NCBI GenBank assembly: GCA_029983705.1
Contig: JASBYZ010000010.1
Span: forward strand, 1-27,338
DNA from: Coriobacteriales bacterium
GTDB lineage: Bacteria; Actinomycetota; Coriobacteriia; Coriobacteriales; JAEZZM01
Reading direction: 5' to 3'
Length of the DNA stretch: 27,338 nt
Positions within the stretch are counted from its first letter, which is position 1, and each line of letters begins with the position of its first letter. Shown in pieces: positions 15,452 through 22,626 of this stretch. A model generated the notes under the pieces. The model was not told the DNA's origin. It did no database searches and saw nothing but the letters and a program-made list of their open reading frames with translations. The position numbers and the translations under genes were made by a program.

Positions 15452-16489
15452 TTACAAATTATCACGGAGCACAGCCTTTAAAACTTGTGCATTTGACTCA
15501 TATGAAAAATTTAAATCTCTCAGTGCTTCTACAGGAAGCTTAGCCTTCATAGCAATCTGCAATAAACTTACTAAATCACGTGCACTATCAGAAATTATAA
15601 CAGCTCCTAAGATATTGCGCTGAGAGATATCAATGAGGAGCTTAAGGCTCATCTTTTCATCACGATAGATTATGTCTTGATAGACTACCCCTAAGGCCTC
15701 AAGTAATGCTTCACTTAGGCCGAGCTGCACATAGCTTTGATCAAGTTTTAACTCATAAGGCTTGAGTGCTTGCTCGCTTACATTAATCTCCTGTTTGCCC
15801 CTCATTTGCTCAAGGACAATTCTTAGCTCATCTTGAATTTGAGTGAGGTCTTGATATAAGTGAATGCTCTTACCAAAGGCAAATATATTAGGTGCGCTCG
15901 TTTGAAAAAGCTCATTTACCTTAAGCATTCCGCTTTGTGTATACCTGAGATTGAGGACAGACAGGTCAAGTTTGAGCTGTGTATATTTGGAATACTTGTG
16001 TTCAAGCTTAAAGTCTTGCACAATTTCTTCACTAGAGCTTTTATCCTCGCAAAGCTTGACTCCTGTGCGCTTTAAGCTTGAGAAGACCTTATCGATAAAA
16101 AACTCATCCAACTCATCAAGTTGGGAGATGTCTAAAAGCTCGAGATAACTCTCTTTGCCTGAGGAGGCAAGTAGGTATGCGCGCTCTAAATCTTTAAGCT
16201 CTCTAAACTTTATATGCACAGCTTGTGGCCTCTGTTTGAGCTCATCCAAACTCTTTTGGCGGCTTTCATCTGGCAGGTATTCATCGCTTAAGATAAAAAA
16301 GAATTCTGCCTCTAAAACTTCATCATTATTATTATCATTAACTTTAATATGATATTCATCTATAAAGCTACAAGATTTATAATCAGATATATTAATAATT
16401 CTGTTATCAAAATCTAATTTCGAAAGTTGATTACTCAATTCTATCGATATTTGACTAAAACCCAGTATAATACCTTTATAGTGAATCAT
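15452..16489 (-). CDS. Degenerate FAD/NAD-dependent disulfide-reductase-like protein
   Basis: The 345-residue protein keeps the outline of class I pyridine-nucleotide disulfide oxidoreductases (dihydrolipoamide dehydrogenase type) but not its chemistry. The N-terminal strand GIILGFSQIS (6-15) stands where GxGxxG should bind FAD; two glycines are serines. No CxxxxC redox pair exists. The segment VNELFQTSAPNIFAFGKS matches the second FAD motif with GD changed to GK. The C-terminal dimer domain is recognisable (LGLSEALLEALGV, LLIDISQRNILGAVIISD), but the catalytic His-Glu end reads NFSYESN. The ATG at 16489 is chosen because GAAAAGGA precedes it; an upstream GTG at 16528 has no ribosome site. 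It is divergent from a TetR gene. The intact frame argues against recent decay; a non-catalytic role is inferred. Confidence 0.6.
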   Translation of the reverse strand: MIHYKGIILGFSQISIELSNQLSKLDFDNRIINISDYKSCSFIDEYHIKVNDNNNDEVLEAEFFFILSDEYLPDESRQKSLDELKQRPQAVHIKFRELKDLERAYLLASSGKESYLELLDISQLDELDEFFIDKVFSSLKRTGVKLCEDKSSSEEIVQDFKLEHKYSKYTQLKLDLSVLNLRYTQSGMLKVNELFQTSAPNIFAFGKSIHLYQDLTQIQDELRIVLEQMRGKQEINVSEQALKPYELKLDQSYVQLGLSEALLEALGVVYQDIIYRDEKMSLKLLIDISQRNILGAVIISDSARDLVSLLQIAMKAKLPVEALRDLNFSYESNAQVLKAVLRDNL

Positions 16490-16538
16490 TTTATCCTTTT
16501 CTTCAAAAGAGTCTGGGGAGGCTCTCACAAGTTAAGCG

Positions 16539-16559
16539 TAGTAATGATATCTCATACTA
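16539..16559. promoter_or_regulatory. Candidate TetR operator between divergent genes
   Basis: TAGT-A-ATGA-TATC-TCAT-ACTA forms an inverted repeat (arms TAGT/ATGA against TCAT/ACTA, with one extra base). It sits in the short region between the oxidoreductase start and the TetR start and overlaps a possible TetR -10 (TACTAT, 16555-16560). Position and symmetry suit autoregulation with control of the divergent gene; this is inference. Confidence 0.35.
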
Positions 16560-16589
16560 TAAATGAAATTTGTCTTTGGGGTGAGTCGA

Positions 16590-17222
16590 GTGGCAAGAAA
16601 ACCGTCTCGAAGTACGCGAGATAGAATCCTGCAGGCAGCAGAACAGGAATTTAGAAAAGAAGGCTACGAGGGAGCCTCTATTAGACGTATCGCTGAAGAA
16701 GCTAAGCTTTCTACTGGAGCAATCTATAACCTCTTTAAAGATAAAGAGCGCCTGTTTGAAGTAACTATCACCCCTATCAGAGAAAATATGGTGCTCAAGT
16801 GGATTAATGCCTACGAGCAAACACCCTCACGCCATTCACTTGAACGTATGGATAGAGAAGACGCATTCAAACAAGAATTTGGAAGCGTCATGCGTATGAT
16901 TGACTTTGTATTTGATAATCGAGAAGACCTTCAGCTTATTGTTAATAAGGCGCTCGGTTCTAATACAGAAGACTTCCTTCACGACCTTGCAGCTCTAGGC
17001 CTTTTGGGCGATGTATGCTTTGGCACTGTGCAATTTAACAAACGCGATATTGACCAAGACCTCTTAAAGGAAGGAAAAAACCTGCTTACCCTTCCAATAA
17101 TTAAGTATTATGAGTGGATGATATCAAGTTGTGAAACAAAAGAAGAGGCAGCATTGGTAGGAAGACCAATTATTTGGAGCTCCTTAAATGGCTACCTCGC
17201 ACTTAAAGCTGATCCTCACTAA
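16590..17222 (+). CDS. TetR/AcrR-family transcriptional regulator
   Basis: One-component repressor-type regulator of 210 residues from this start. The N-terminal helix-turn-helix domain is clear: RDRILQAAEQEFRKEGYEGA, then SIRRIAEEAKLSTGAIYNLF and KDKERLFE. The C-terminal ligand/dimer domain is not assignable to a subfamily. I prefer the GTG at 16590 (protein MARKPSRSTRD), preceded by GGGGTGA; an in-frame ATG at 16563 and a GTG at 16581 are alternatives, but a -10-like TACTAT at 16555 would leave the ATG almost without leader. It is divergent from the degenerate flavoprotein gene, its likely target. Its TAA overlaps the DUF177 TAG on the other strand by 4 bases (convergent, CTAA). Confidence 0.88.
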   Translation: MARKPSRSTRDRILQAAEQEFRKEGYEGASIRRIAEEAKLSTGAIYNLFKDKERLFEVTITPIRENMVLKWINAYEQTPSRHSLERMDREDAFKQEFGSVMRMIDFVFDNREDLQLIVNKALGSNTEDFLHDLAALGLLGDVCFGTVQFNKRDIDQDLLKEGKNLLTLPIIKYYEWMISSCETKEEAALVGRPIIWSSLNGYLALKADPH

Positions 17223-17749
17223 TCAAACTTAAGATTTTTTAATTGAGCAAAAGGATTTTGCTCGTCAATTTCTCCGTCGTGATTGTGGCCAGGGTGCTCA
17301 TTTAAGTTAATACCACACACCGGACATAAGCCCTCACAGTCATCTTGGCAAAGCAGTACATAAGGGGTATCCATAATTAATGCCTGATCAAGCGCTCCAG
17401 AGATATCAATATCCTCTTCATCTTTTACAAGCTCAAACTCATCTTCTTCTAAATCAAATTCTGGGTCTGGCTCACTAAAGAGGTAGTAGCCTTCAACCTC
17501 ACCTGAAATTTCAAAGTGAGCTGGCTCAAGACAGCGGTCGCATTCACTTTGTGCCTGAGCACTCACAATTCCGGTAAGTAAAATTCCTTCACCAGTGTGC
17601 GTTGCTATTACATCGTATGAGAGGCCGTCTTTAAGCTCATAGTGCTTCTCGCCCACCTCATAGCCCTCAAGATTAACCTTGCCGGTTTTGTTGAGAGTAT
17701 CGCCTGGATTTTTTAAATTTTGAAAATAAGTAAGAAGAACTTCTTGCAT
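17219..17749 (-). CDS. yceD: DUF177 / YceD family protein
   Basis: A 176-residue member of the DUF177 (YceD, large-ribosomal-RNA accumulation) family, encoded next to rpmF in most bacteria and linked to 23S rRNA accumulation or L32 incorporation. Visible are CDRCLEPAHFEISGEVEGYY (about 81-100), the conserved DTPYVLLCQDDCEGLCPVCG (about 126-145) and an NPFAQLKNLKF C terminus. Four cysteines in the last group could bind zinc. AAGGA lies ten bases before the ATG. Here rpmF is about 1.9 kb downstream, separated by the TetR/flavoprotein pair, so the usual coupling is broken. The 3' end overlaps the TetR gene. Confidence 0.9.
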   Translation of the reverse strand: MQEVLLTYFQNLKNPGDTLNKTGKVNLEGYEVGEKHYELKDGLSYDVIATHTGEGILLTGIVSAQAQSECDRCLEPAHFEISGEVEGYYLFSEPDPEFDLEEDEFELVKDEEDIDISGALDQALIMDTPYVLLCQDDCEGLCPVCGINLNEHPGHNHDGEIDEQNPFAQLKNLKFD

Positions 17750-17792
17750 CTTTGAACAATCCTTTATATCAGTCTAGACGTGCATAGCGCAT

Positions 17793-17831
17793 AAAAAACG
17801 GGCACAGCTATAAAAGGCATATACCCGTTTT
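17793..17831 (-). terminator. Terminator after the SepIVA-like gene
   Basis: AAAACGGG and CCCGTTTTTT on the minus strand form an eight-base stem with a 21-base loop that can fold further, ending in a U-tract. It starts 8 bases after the TAA of the SepIVA-like gene and precedes the DUF177 gene by 43 bases. Confidence 0.65.
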
Positions 17832-17839
17832 GCAAGAAG

Positions 17840-18328
17840 TTACCAGTTTTGTTGTTTAGAATATTGCTCTGAAGTTTGGTTGAGACGCTCACGGGAACGT
17901 GCAAGAGAAGATGCAACCTTGTTAACGTTTTCTTCTAGATATGCAAACACTTGGTCAGCATAGTCTTCTGCACCGTAGCGAGTTTCACGCTCCATCTCGC
18001 GTGCTTGCTCCATGATTTCATCTGCTCTTTGTTGGGCAAGACGTACAATCTCTTGGTCTCCAGCAATAATTAAGGCCTGCTCTTTTGCATCGTTAATAAT
18101 GCGATTAGCCTCTACCTCTGCCGCCTGAAGCATCTCATCACGCTCTTTAAGCGTTCTTTTTGCGCTTCTTAACTCATCAGGATAGTTAGCTCGCATCTCA
18201 TCGATAATCTCAAAGAGCGCGTCGGTCTCAATAACCTTCTTTTGGTCTCCGCCCATAAGGGTGCCCTTTGACTCATTAATGACGGCCTCAAGATCGTCAA
18301 TTAAATCCATGATGTCTATGCCCGACAT
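17840..18328 (-). CDS. DivIVA/SepIVA-like coiled-coil protein
   Basis: A 162-residue, charged, almost wholly helical protein. A short N-terminal region (MSGIDIMDLIDDLEAVINES) is followed by a long coiled coil from about residue 40 (DEMRANYPDELRSAKRTLKE, AEVEANRIINDAKEQALI, QQRADEIMEQAREMERETR). It has no membrane segment. Mycobacterial SepIVA (Rv2927c, a DivIVA-domain septation protein) is encoded at the same place beside the DUF177 gene, so position and architecture suggest a similar cell-division or growth-zone scaffold; this is inference. The second ATG (18328) is chosen because AAGGAG lies six bases before it; the upstream ATG at 18346 would put that site inside the gene. Such proteins are often mislabelled as ATP-synthase B subunits. 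Confidence 0.75.
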   Translation of the reverse strand: MSGIDIMDLIDDLEAVINESKGTLMGGDQKKVIETDALFEIIDEMRANYPDELRSAKRTLKERDEMLQAAEVEANRIINDAKEQALIIAGDQEIVRLAQQRADEIMEQAREMERETRYGAEDYADQVFAYLEENVNKVASSLARSRERLNQTSEQYSKQQNW

Positions 18329-18402
18329 GCAGGGCTCCTTTCCCATTTAAACGTCATTTGCTTGTGCCCTTTAGTAATAGGCTATTCATACTCACGATAA
18401 AA

Positions 18403-18486
18403 ATAATACCAGACATTAAGCTCTAATGAGCCTGAAAGCTTATTTTATTTGGCAATATGCGTCCATTTTAGGCATCATTGGCAATA
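18403..18486. promoter_or_regulatory. Intergenic control region of the SepIVA-like gene
   Basis: The gap 18329-18609 (281 bases) has no gene. It carries a possible extended -10 for the minus strand (TGGTATTAT, with TATTAT at 18403-18408), two direct copies of TTGGCAATA (18449-18457 and 18478-18486, 29 bases apart), and a GCAAT-A-ATTGC dyad at the second copy. The part after about 18540 is very AT-rich and probably holds the promoter of the DUF5626-like gene. No binding protein can be named. Confidence 0.3.
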
Positions 18487-18609
18487 ATTGCAAAGGTTAG
18501 ACTAGGGCCACTCTTTTACTGAGAAAGCTCATCGAGTATAAAGATAGATGAATATTAACTGTATATATTTTATAAAATTTGGTATTAAATTAATAAGAGA
18601 CTTGAGTAA

Positions 18610-19065
18610 GTGATTTTAAGTATGAATGTGCTCATTGGAAATTTTAAAAAAATACTCTTTGTTATTGTGTTATTAACTGTTTCTGTTCTCTTAGTTCCGT
18701 CTTTTGCTATTGGCAAAGAAGCATCTTTTGTAAAATTTGATTTATCAAACCCTGTAGAACAACACCAAGTTATAACTACACCCAATGGTGATATTATTAA
18801 TATAAGAATAACTCCAGAAACTAACGAGATTGTTCCATATTATTCAGAGAAGCATGACTTGGACAACGGATATGGAACATGGAACGTCGAGTGGAATAAT
18901 GTAACCATTAATTCTAGCTTTAAAATTGATATCGAAAACTACAGAATAGTCGATGCATATGCAAACGCATATACTTCTGTCGCGGTAGATATTAAAGATT
19001 GCACGTTAACATTCAGCTCTAAAAGAGCCGAACAAACAATTCATTACAGTGACCTAGCAGGATGA
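18610..19065 (+). CDS. DUF5626-like secreted protein, apparently cut short by an in-frame TGA
   Basis: The frame gives 151 residues. A signal peptide is plain (KKILFVIVLLTVSVLLVP then SFAIGKEA). The mature part (VKFDLSNPVEQHQVITTPNG, GYGTWNVEWNNVTINSSFKI) resembles the DUF5626 family of small secreted beta proteins of Gram-positive bacteria. The TGA at 19063-19065 follows DLAG; in the same frame translation would continue TTDTRILWASISGTTLTTGIN to a TAA at 19129-19131, an ending that fits the family. TGA would arise from a TGG tryptophan codon by one change. Start is GTG at 18610 or ATG at 18622, neither with a strong ribosome site. The region is visibly richer in A+T than its neighbours, suggesting transfer. 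Function unknown. Confidence 0.6.
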   Translation: MILSMNVLIGNFKKILFVIVLLTVSVLLVPSFAIGKEASFVKFDLSNPVEQHQVITTPNGDIINIRITPETNEIVPYYSEKHDLDNGYGTWNVEWNNVTINSSFKIDIENYRIVDAYANAYTSVAVDIKDCTLTFSSKRAEQTIHYSDLAG

Positions 19066-19134
19066 ACAACAGATACAAGAATATTGTGGGCAAGTATTAG
19101 TGGGACTACATTAACAACAGGGATAAATTAAGTT

Positions 19135-19314
19135 ATGAATAGTATAGGCAGTTTTATTACAGATTTAATAATTATTGTTATCGGTGGCGTACTGCTTTTT
19201 TTATCTCTTAGAATTGGCTTAGACGCTATTAAAGTGCTTTACAAAATTAATGATCATTTAGATAAGCTAAATGACAAGGACCACGAAAACTCAGAAAATC
19301 CAAAAAAGAGTTAA
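19135..19314 (+). CDS. Small single-span membrane protein
   Basis: A 59-residue protein: a short N terminus, one hydrophobic span of about 18 residues (LIIIVIGGVLLFLSLRIG, about 11-28), then a basic/acidic tail (DAIKVLYKINDHLDKLND) ending in KKS. The ATG lies 3 bases after the TAA that would close the extended DUF5626-like frame, which supports that longer frame as the ancestral gene and the two as one unit. There is no strong ribosome site, so coupling is likely. No family recognised; base composition matches the preceding gene. Confidence 0.6.
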   Translation: MNSIGSFITDLIIIVIGGVLLFLSLRIGLDAIKVLYKINDHLDKLNDKDHENSENPKKS

Positions 19315-19337
19315 TATCAATCTCTTATCTTTATATA

Positions 19338-19398
19338 AAGCTCTGCGACATATAGCCAACTATAAGTTTTCGAGCTTAATAATTTTGTCGCAGAGCTT
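19338..19398. repeat. Perfect 13-bp inverted repeat spanning the ABC ATPase stop codon
   Basis: AAGCTCTGCGACA (19338-19350) and TGTCGCAGAGCTT (19386-19398) are exact complements separated by 35 bases. One arm lies in the last codons of the ATPase gene, the other beyond its stop. In the minus-strand mRNA this would place the stop codon in the loop of a stable hairpin, perhaps protecting the 3' end or helping termination; TTTATAT follows, not a full U-tract. Confidence 0.6.
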
Positions 19399-20802
19399 AT
19401 TTAAAAGCGCGTCATTATGAGAAATAATAAGCAAGGATAAGTTATGTGCTTGCGCATATGAAGTGAGCACATTCCAAATGTGAGCTTGGGTGTATGCATC
19501 AAGCATGGTTGAGATTTCATCACAAATAAGGACCTTGGTGCTTGGCATAAGTGCTCTTACTACACAAAATCTTTGTAGCTCTCCACCAGAAAGTTCATAT
19601 GAATAGCGCTTAAGCCACTCTTCTTTAATTCCAGCTTGCTCAAGTAAGTCTTTATTGTCTTGACCTACCTCTTCTAAAACCTTTTTCATTCTCCATCTCG
19701 GATTAATAGCAAGCTCTGGATGTTGATAAATAAGCTGAACTGGGTTAGCCACACTGTTTACCATATCTCTCACAAGCTTACCGTCAAAGAGCACATCCCC
19801 CTCACTTGCTTTTATGAGGCCAGATAAAATTTGAGCAAGTGTAGACTTACCAGTGCCCGAGCCTCCATAGAGTCCAACAAGCTCTCCAGACCTAATAGAA
19901 AAAGATACATCCTTTAAAACCGGCTCTTTTTGACCGGGATAGCTGTAACTAATATGCCTTGCTTCAAGTATATGTTCTTGGGCAGCATCTAAACTTGTGT
20001 GCTCTTGAGAGGTATCTATTTGATCAAGTGCATCTGTAAACTCATTTTGAGGAAGCGCCCTCCAAAGCCTGCGCGCAAGCTCACTCTTAAGCGCCTCACC
20101 ATCACCATAAAACTGTTCACGTTTTGCCTCTTCAACCAAGCTTCCCTCATGAAAAACACCAATGGTATCTGCAATTTCAAGTGCCAGGTCAAGGTCATGG
20201 GTTATTAAAAGCACTGCCTTGCCATCACGTGCCATGTCTTTAAAAAATTGTAGGGTCCTTCGAGCTTGTTCACGTGTCATACCAGGCGTTGGCTCATCTG
20301 CAACAATTAATTTTGCGTCCACCAATAAAGCAGTCGAAACAAGCACTCTTCTGGCCATACCGCCAGAAAGCTCAAAGGGATAAAGACCGTCTACCTCATC
20401 ACCTAACTCTAGCGTCTCAAAAGCTTCACTCTTACGCTCTTCCATCTCTTTAGTAAGAAGTAGCTGAGGCTTAACCTTTAAGAGCGGATCTAAATTAGTT
20501 ACTCCTTGAGGTACGTATACAATTTCTTTACCACGAAGCTGAGATAGCTCACCTACGCCTAAAGCCTTTCCCAAAAAGCTAATATCTCCAGAGGTCTCGG
20601 CGTTTTTAGGCAGTATGCCTAAGATAGACTCTGCAAGCAAAGACTTACCTGAACCAGAAGAGCCAACAAGGGCATATACCTCTCCAGCATCAACGCTCAA
20701 GCTTAACTCTTTGAGTACGGTGGTGCTTATTTGACTTAAGCCCCTCCCATAGCTTGTAAAGCTTAAGGAGAGCTTATTAACTTCAATAACATGATTGTTC
20801 AT
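19360..20802 (-). CDS. ABC importer ATPase with two fused nucleotide-binding domains (peptide/nickel type)
   Basis: One chain of 480 residues joins two ATPase domains that are separate (DppD/DppF or NikD/NikE) in classic systems. Domain 1: Walker A GSSGSGKS (47-54), signature LSGGM (145-149), Walker B LIVADE (165-170). Domain 2: Walker A GGSGTGKS (313-320), signature LSGGE (404-408), Walker B VLICDE (424-429), then H-loop IISHND. Both sites look competent. The ATG at 20802 is preferred, with GGAGAG eight bases before it; a TTG one codon upstream is possible. It is the last gene of the importer operon, 13 bases after the second permease, and ends inside an inverted repeat. Confidence 0.92.
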   Translation of the reverse strand: MNNHVIEVNKLSLSFTSYGRGLSQISTTVLKELSLSVDAGEVYALVGSSGSGKSLLAESILGILPKNAETSGDISFLGKALGVGELSQLRGKEIVYVPQGVTNLDPLLKVKPQLLLTKEMEERKSEAFETLELGDEVDGLYPFELSGGMARRVLVSTALLVDAKLIVADEPTPGMTREQARRTLQFFKDMARDGKAVLLITHDLDLALEIADTIGVFHEGSLVEEAKREQFYGDGEALKSELARRLWRALPQNEFTDALDQIDTSQEHTSLDAAQEHILEARHISYSYPGQKEPVLKDVSFSIRSGELVGLYGGSGTGKSTLAQILSGLIKASEGDVLFDGKLVRDMVNSVANPVQLIYQHPELAINPRWRMKKVLEEVGQDNKDLLEQAGIKEEWLKRYSYELSGGELQRFCVVRALMPSTKVLICDEISTMLDAYTQAHIWNVLTSYAQAHNLSLLIISHNDALLNKLCDKIIKLENL

Positions 20803-20815
20803 CAAAACATCTCTC

Positions 20816-21634
20816 CTATTCTTGAGCCGTTTGTGGGTTTAAAAGGCGCTTGATATTATCGCCCAAGCTAAAGAGCATGAGCACTAGGATGATTAAAATT
20901 AATCCAGGGAAAAACGCCAGCCACCACTGACCAGTTGTAATAAATTTCATAGCGTCCGATAAAATCGCACCAATTGCAGGAGAGTCAAGTGGTAAGCCAA
21001 AACCTAGGAAGGTAAGAGCACTCTCATGCAAAATTGCATGGGGGAACAAGAGCACGATACCAACAATTGCCTGAGGCAAGATGTGAGGAACCACATGATG
21101 AAAGGCAATCCAGGCATTTGACTTACCAAATTGCTTTGACTGCTTAACAAACTGGGAAGTTTTGATACGCAAGACCTCAGCTCTAATAACACGGGTTAAA
21201 GAAGGCCAGTGCGTGAGTGCAACGGCAATCATCACACCTTTTACTCCTCCACCCAGCGCAAAAGAAATCAAAATCAAAAGAACAAGGTGTGGAATTGACA
21301 TAGCTAGGTCAACTGCCCAAAGCACAACTCTGTCTACGATGCCTCCGCATACTGCAGAAAGCGTACCTAAGGCAATGGCAATAAGGCCTGAAATTGTGCA
21401 GGCACACAGACCAATAATAATTGAAAATGCCATACCTCTTATGGTTCTAAAAAACATATCATGACCCAGGTAATCAGTACCAAAGAAATGCTCAAATGAA
21501 GGAGCTTTAAGCCTGTTTACCATGTGTGAACCATAAAGCTCAGGGTCCATACTGATACCAATAAACAAAAATCCCAAAAGTAACACTAATAGTACCGATA
21601 GTAAGATGAGGGTTTTAGTGCGCATATTAATCAT
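20816..21634 (-). CDS. ABC importer permease, DppC/OppC/NikC type
   Basis: Second membrane subunit of the importer, 272 residues from this start. It has an N-terminal span (LILLSVLLVLLLGFLFIGIS), the periplasmic-loop feature HFFGTDYLGHDMFFRTIRGM typical of DppC-type permeases, and four to five further spans. The EAA cytoplasmic loop is present near VIRAEVLRIKTSQFVKQSKQ. The ATG at 21634 is chosen because GAGGGGG is ten bases upstream; the ATG at 21643 lies only one base after it. The start overlaps the end of the first permease gene by 8 bases, indicating translational coupling. Confidence 0.92.
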   Translation of the reverse strand: MINMRTKTLILLSVLLVLLLGFLFIGISMDPELYGSHMVNRLKAPSFEHFFGTDYLGHDMFFRTIRGMAFSIIIGLCACTISGLIAIALGTLSAVCGGIVDRVVLWAVDLAMSIPHLVLLILISFALGGGVKGVMIAVALTHWPSLTRVIRAEVLRIKTSQFVKQSKQFGKSNAWIAFHHVVPHILPQAIVGIVLLFPHAILHESALTFLGFGLPLDSPAIGAILSDAMKFITTGQWWLAFFPGLILIILVLMLFSLGDNIKRLLNPQTAQE

Positions 21635-22613
21635 GAGAATCATACCCCCTCTTAATACGTGGATCGATTACACCATAAAAAATATTTGCGGCGAGGTTTC
21701 CGCCAAATACAAAGAGCGCAGACACCATCGCAATTGCAAGCAAAAGTGGGACATCAACATTAAGCGCTGCATTTACCGTTGCATTTCCAAGTCCAGGATA
21801 TGAAAAGACTTGCTCGGCTAAAACAGATCCTCCAAAAAGCTCAGAGATAGAGGCAAACTGCAAGGTAACTGCAGGAAGTGCAATATGTCTTAAGAGATGC
21901 CTTCTAATAATTTGAAATTTTGACTCACCGCGTGCTATTGCAAAGACCACAGGATCACTTTGCATAATCTCAATAGTTTTCTCTCGAGTTTGTAAGGTAA
22001 TGTTTGCAATTCCAGACACAGACAAGACAAGCGCTGGTAAAAAGAGGTGGTGAAGTCTCTGGCTTATGGTCACCTCATCAGGGGTTAGCCCAACTGGAGC
22101 TGCATGTCCCATAGGAAACCAGCCTAAGGCGACCGAGAAGATAGAGAGCGCTAACAGGCCAATCCAAAAGGTTGGAGCAGCTGCAAGCACCACGCAGACA
22201 GCCTTTATGAGTTTATCGGCCAAAGATCCTGGCTTAAGACCACACACAATACCAGATACAAAGCCTAAGACACCTGATAAGATCCAGGATGTGGCCATAA
22301 GCAAAAGTGAGGCACTTGCACGCTCGGCTAAGACCTCAGTCACAGGGCGCTGAAAGATGACGGAAATTCCTCCATCGCCCTGTAAAAGCGAGGTGATCCA
22401 CATAAGATAGCGCTCAGGGGCAGGTTTATCAAAGCCCCACCTCTCAGCTATCAGTGCTAATTGCTCAGGGGAGAGCTTGTTTTCTGGACCAGCGTACGCT
22501 TGGACTGGATCTATTGGAGCAGCTGATACCAGTGCAAACGTAATCACACTGGCAGCAGCTAAGAGCAGTACAAGTCTGAGTAGATTTTCTAAACAAAAAC
22601 TTGTGAGACGCAT
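21627..22613 (-). CDS. ABC importer permease, DppB/OppB/NikB type
   Basis: First membrane subunit, 328 residues. An N-terminal span (LVLLLAAASVITFALVSAAP) leads to the DPVQAY motif and WGFDKPAPERYLMWITSLLQ, the conserved extracytoplasmic region of DppB/NikB permeases, then about five more spans. The EAA-like loop is DPVVFAIARGESKFQIIRRH, and FSYPGLGNATVNAAL near the end is family-typical. It starts 13 bases after the binding-protein gene and overlaps the next permease. Confidence 0.93.
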   Translation of the reverse strand: MRLTSFCLENLLRLVLLLAAASVITFALVSAAPIDPVQAYAGPENKLSPEQLALIAERWGFDKPAPERYLMWITSLLQGDGGISVIFQRPVTEVLAERASASLLLMATSWILSGVLGFVSGIVCGLKPGSLADKLIKAVCVVLAAAPTFWIGLLALSIFSVALGWFPMGHAAPVGLTPDEVTISQRLHHLFLPALVLSVSGIANITLQTREKTIEIMQSDPVVFAIARGESKFQIIRRHLLRHIALPAVTLQFASISELFGGSVLAEQVFSYPGLGNATVNAALNVDVPLLLAIAMVSALFVFGGNLAANIFYGVIDPRIKRGYDSHD

Positions 22614-22626
22614 GTAGTAAGAGTCC

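Noticed and set aside
16490..16528. GTG at 16528 as start of the flavoprotein-like gene
   Set aside because: It has no ribosome site; the ATG at 16489 has GAAAAGGA at good spacing and begins at the first strand of the fold.
18610..19131. Genetic code with TGA read as tryptophan
   Set aside because: All long genes use TGG for tryptophan and contain no in-frame TGA; a reassigned code in a low-GC genome would show many.
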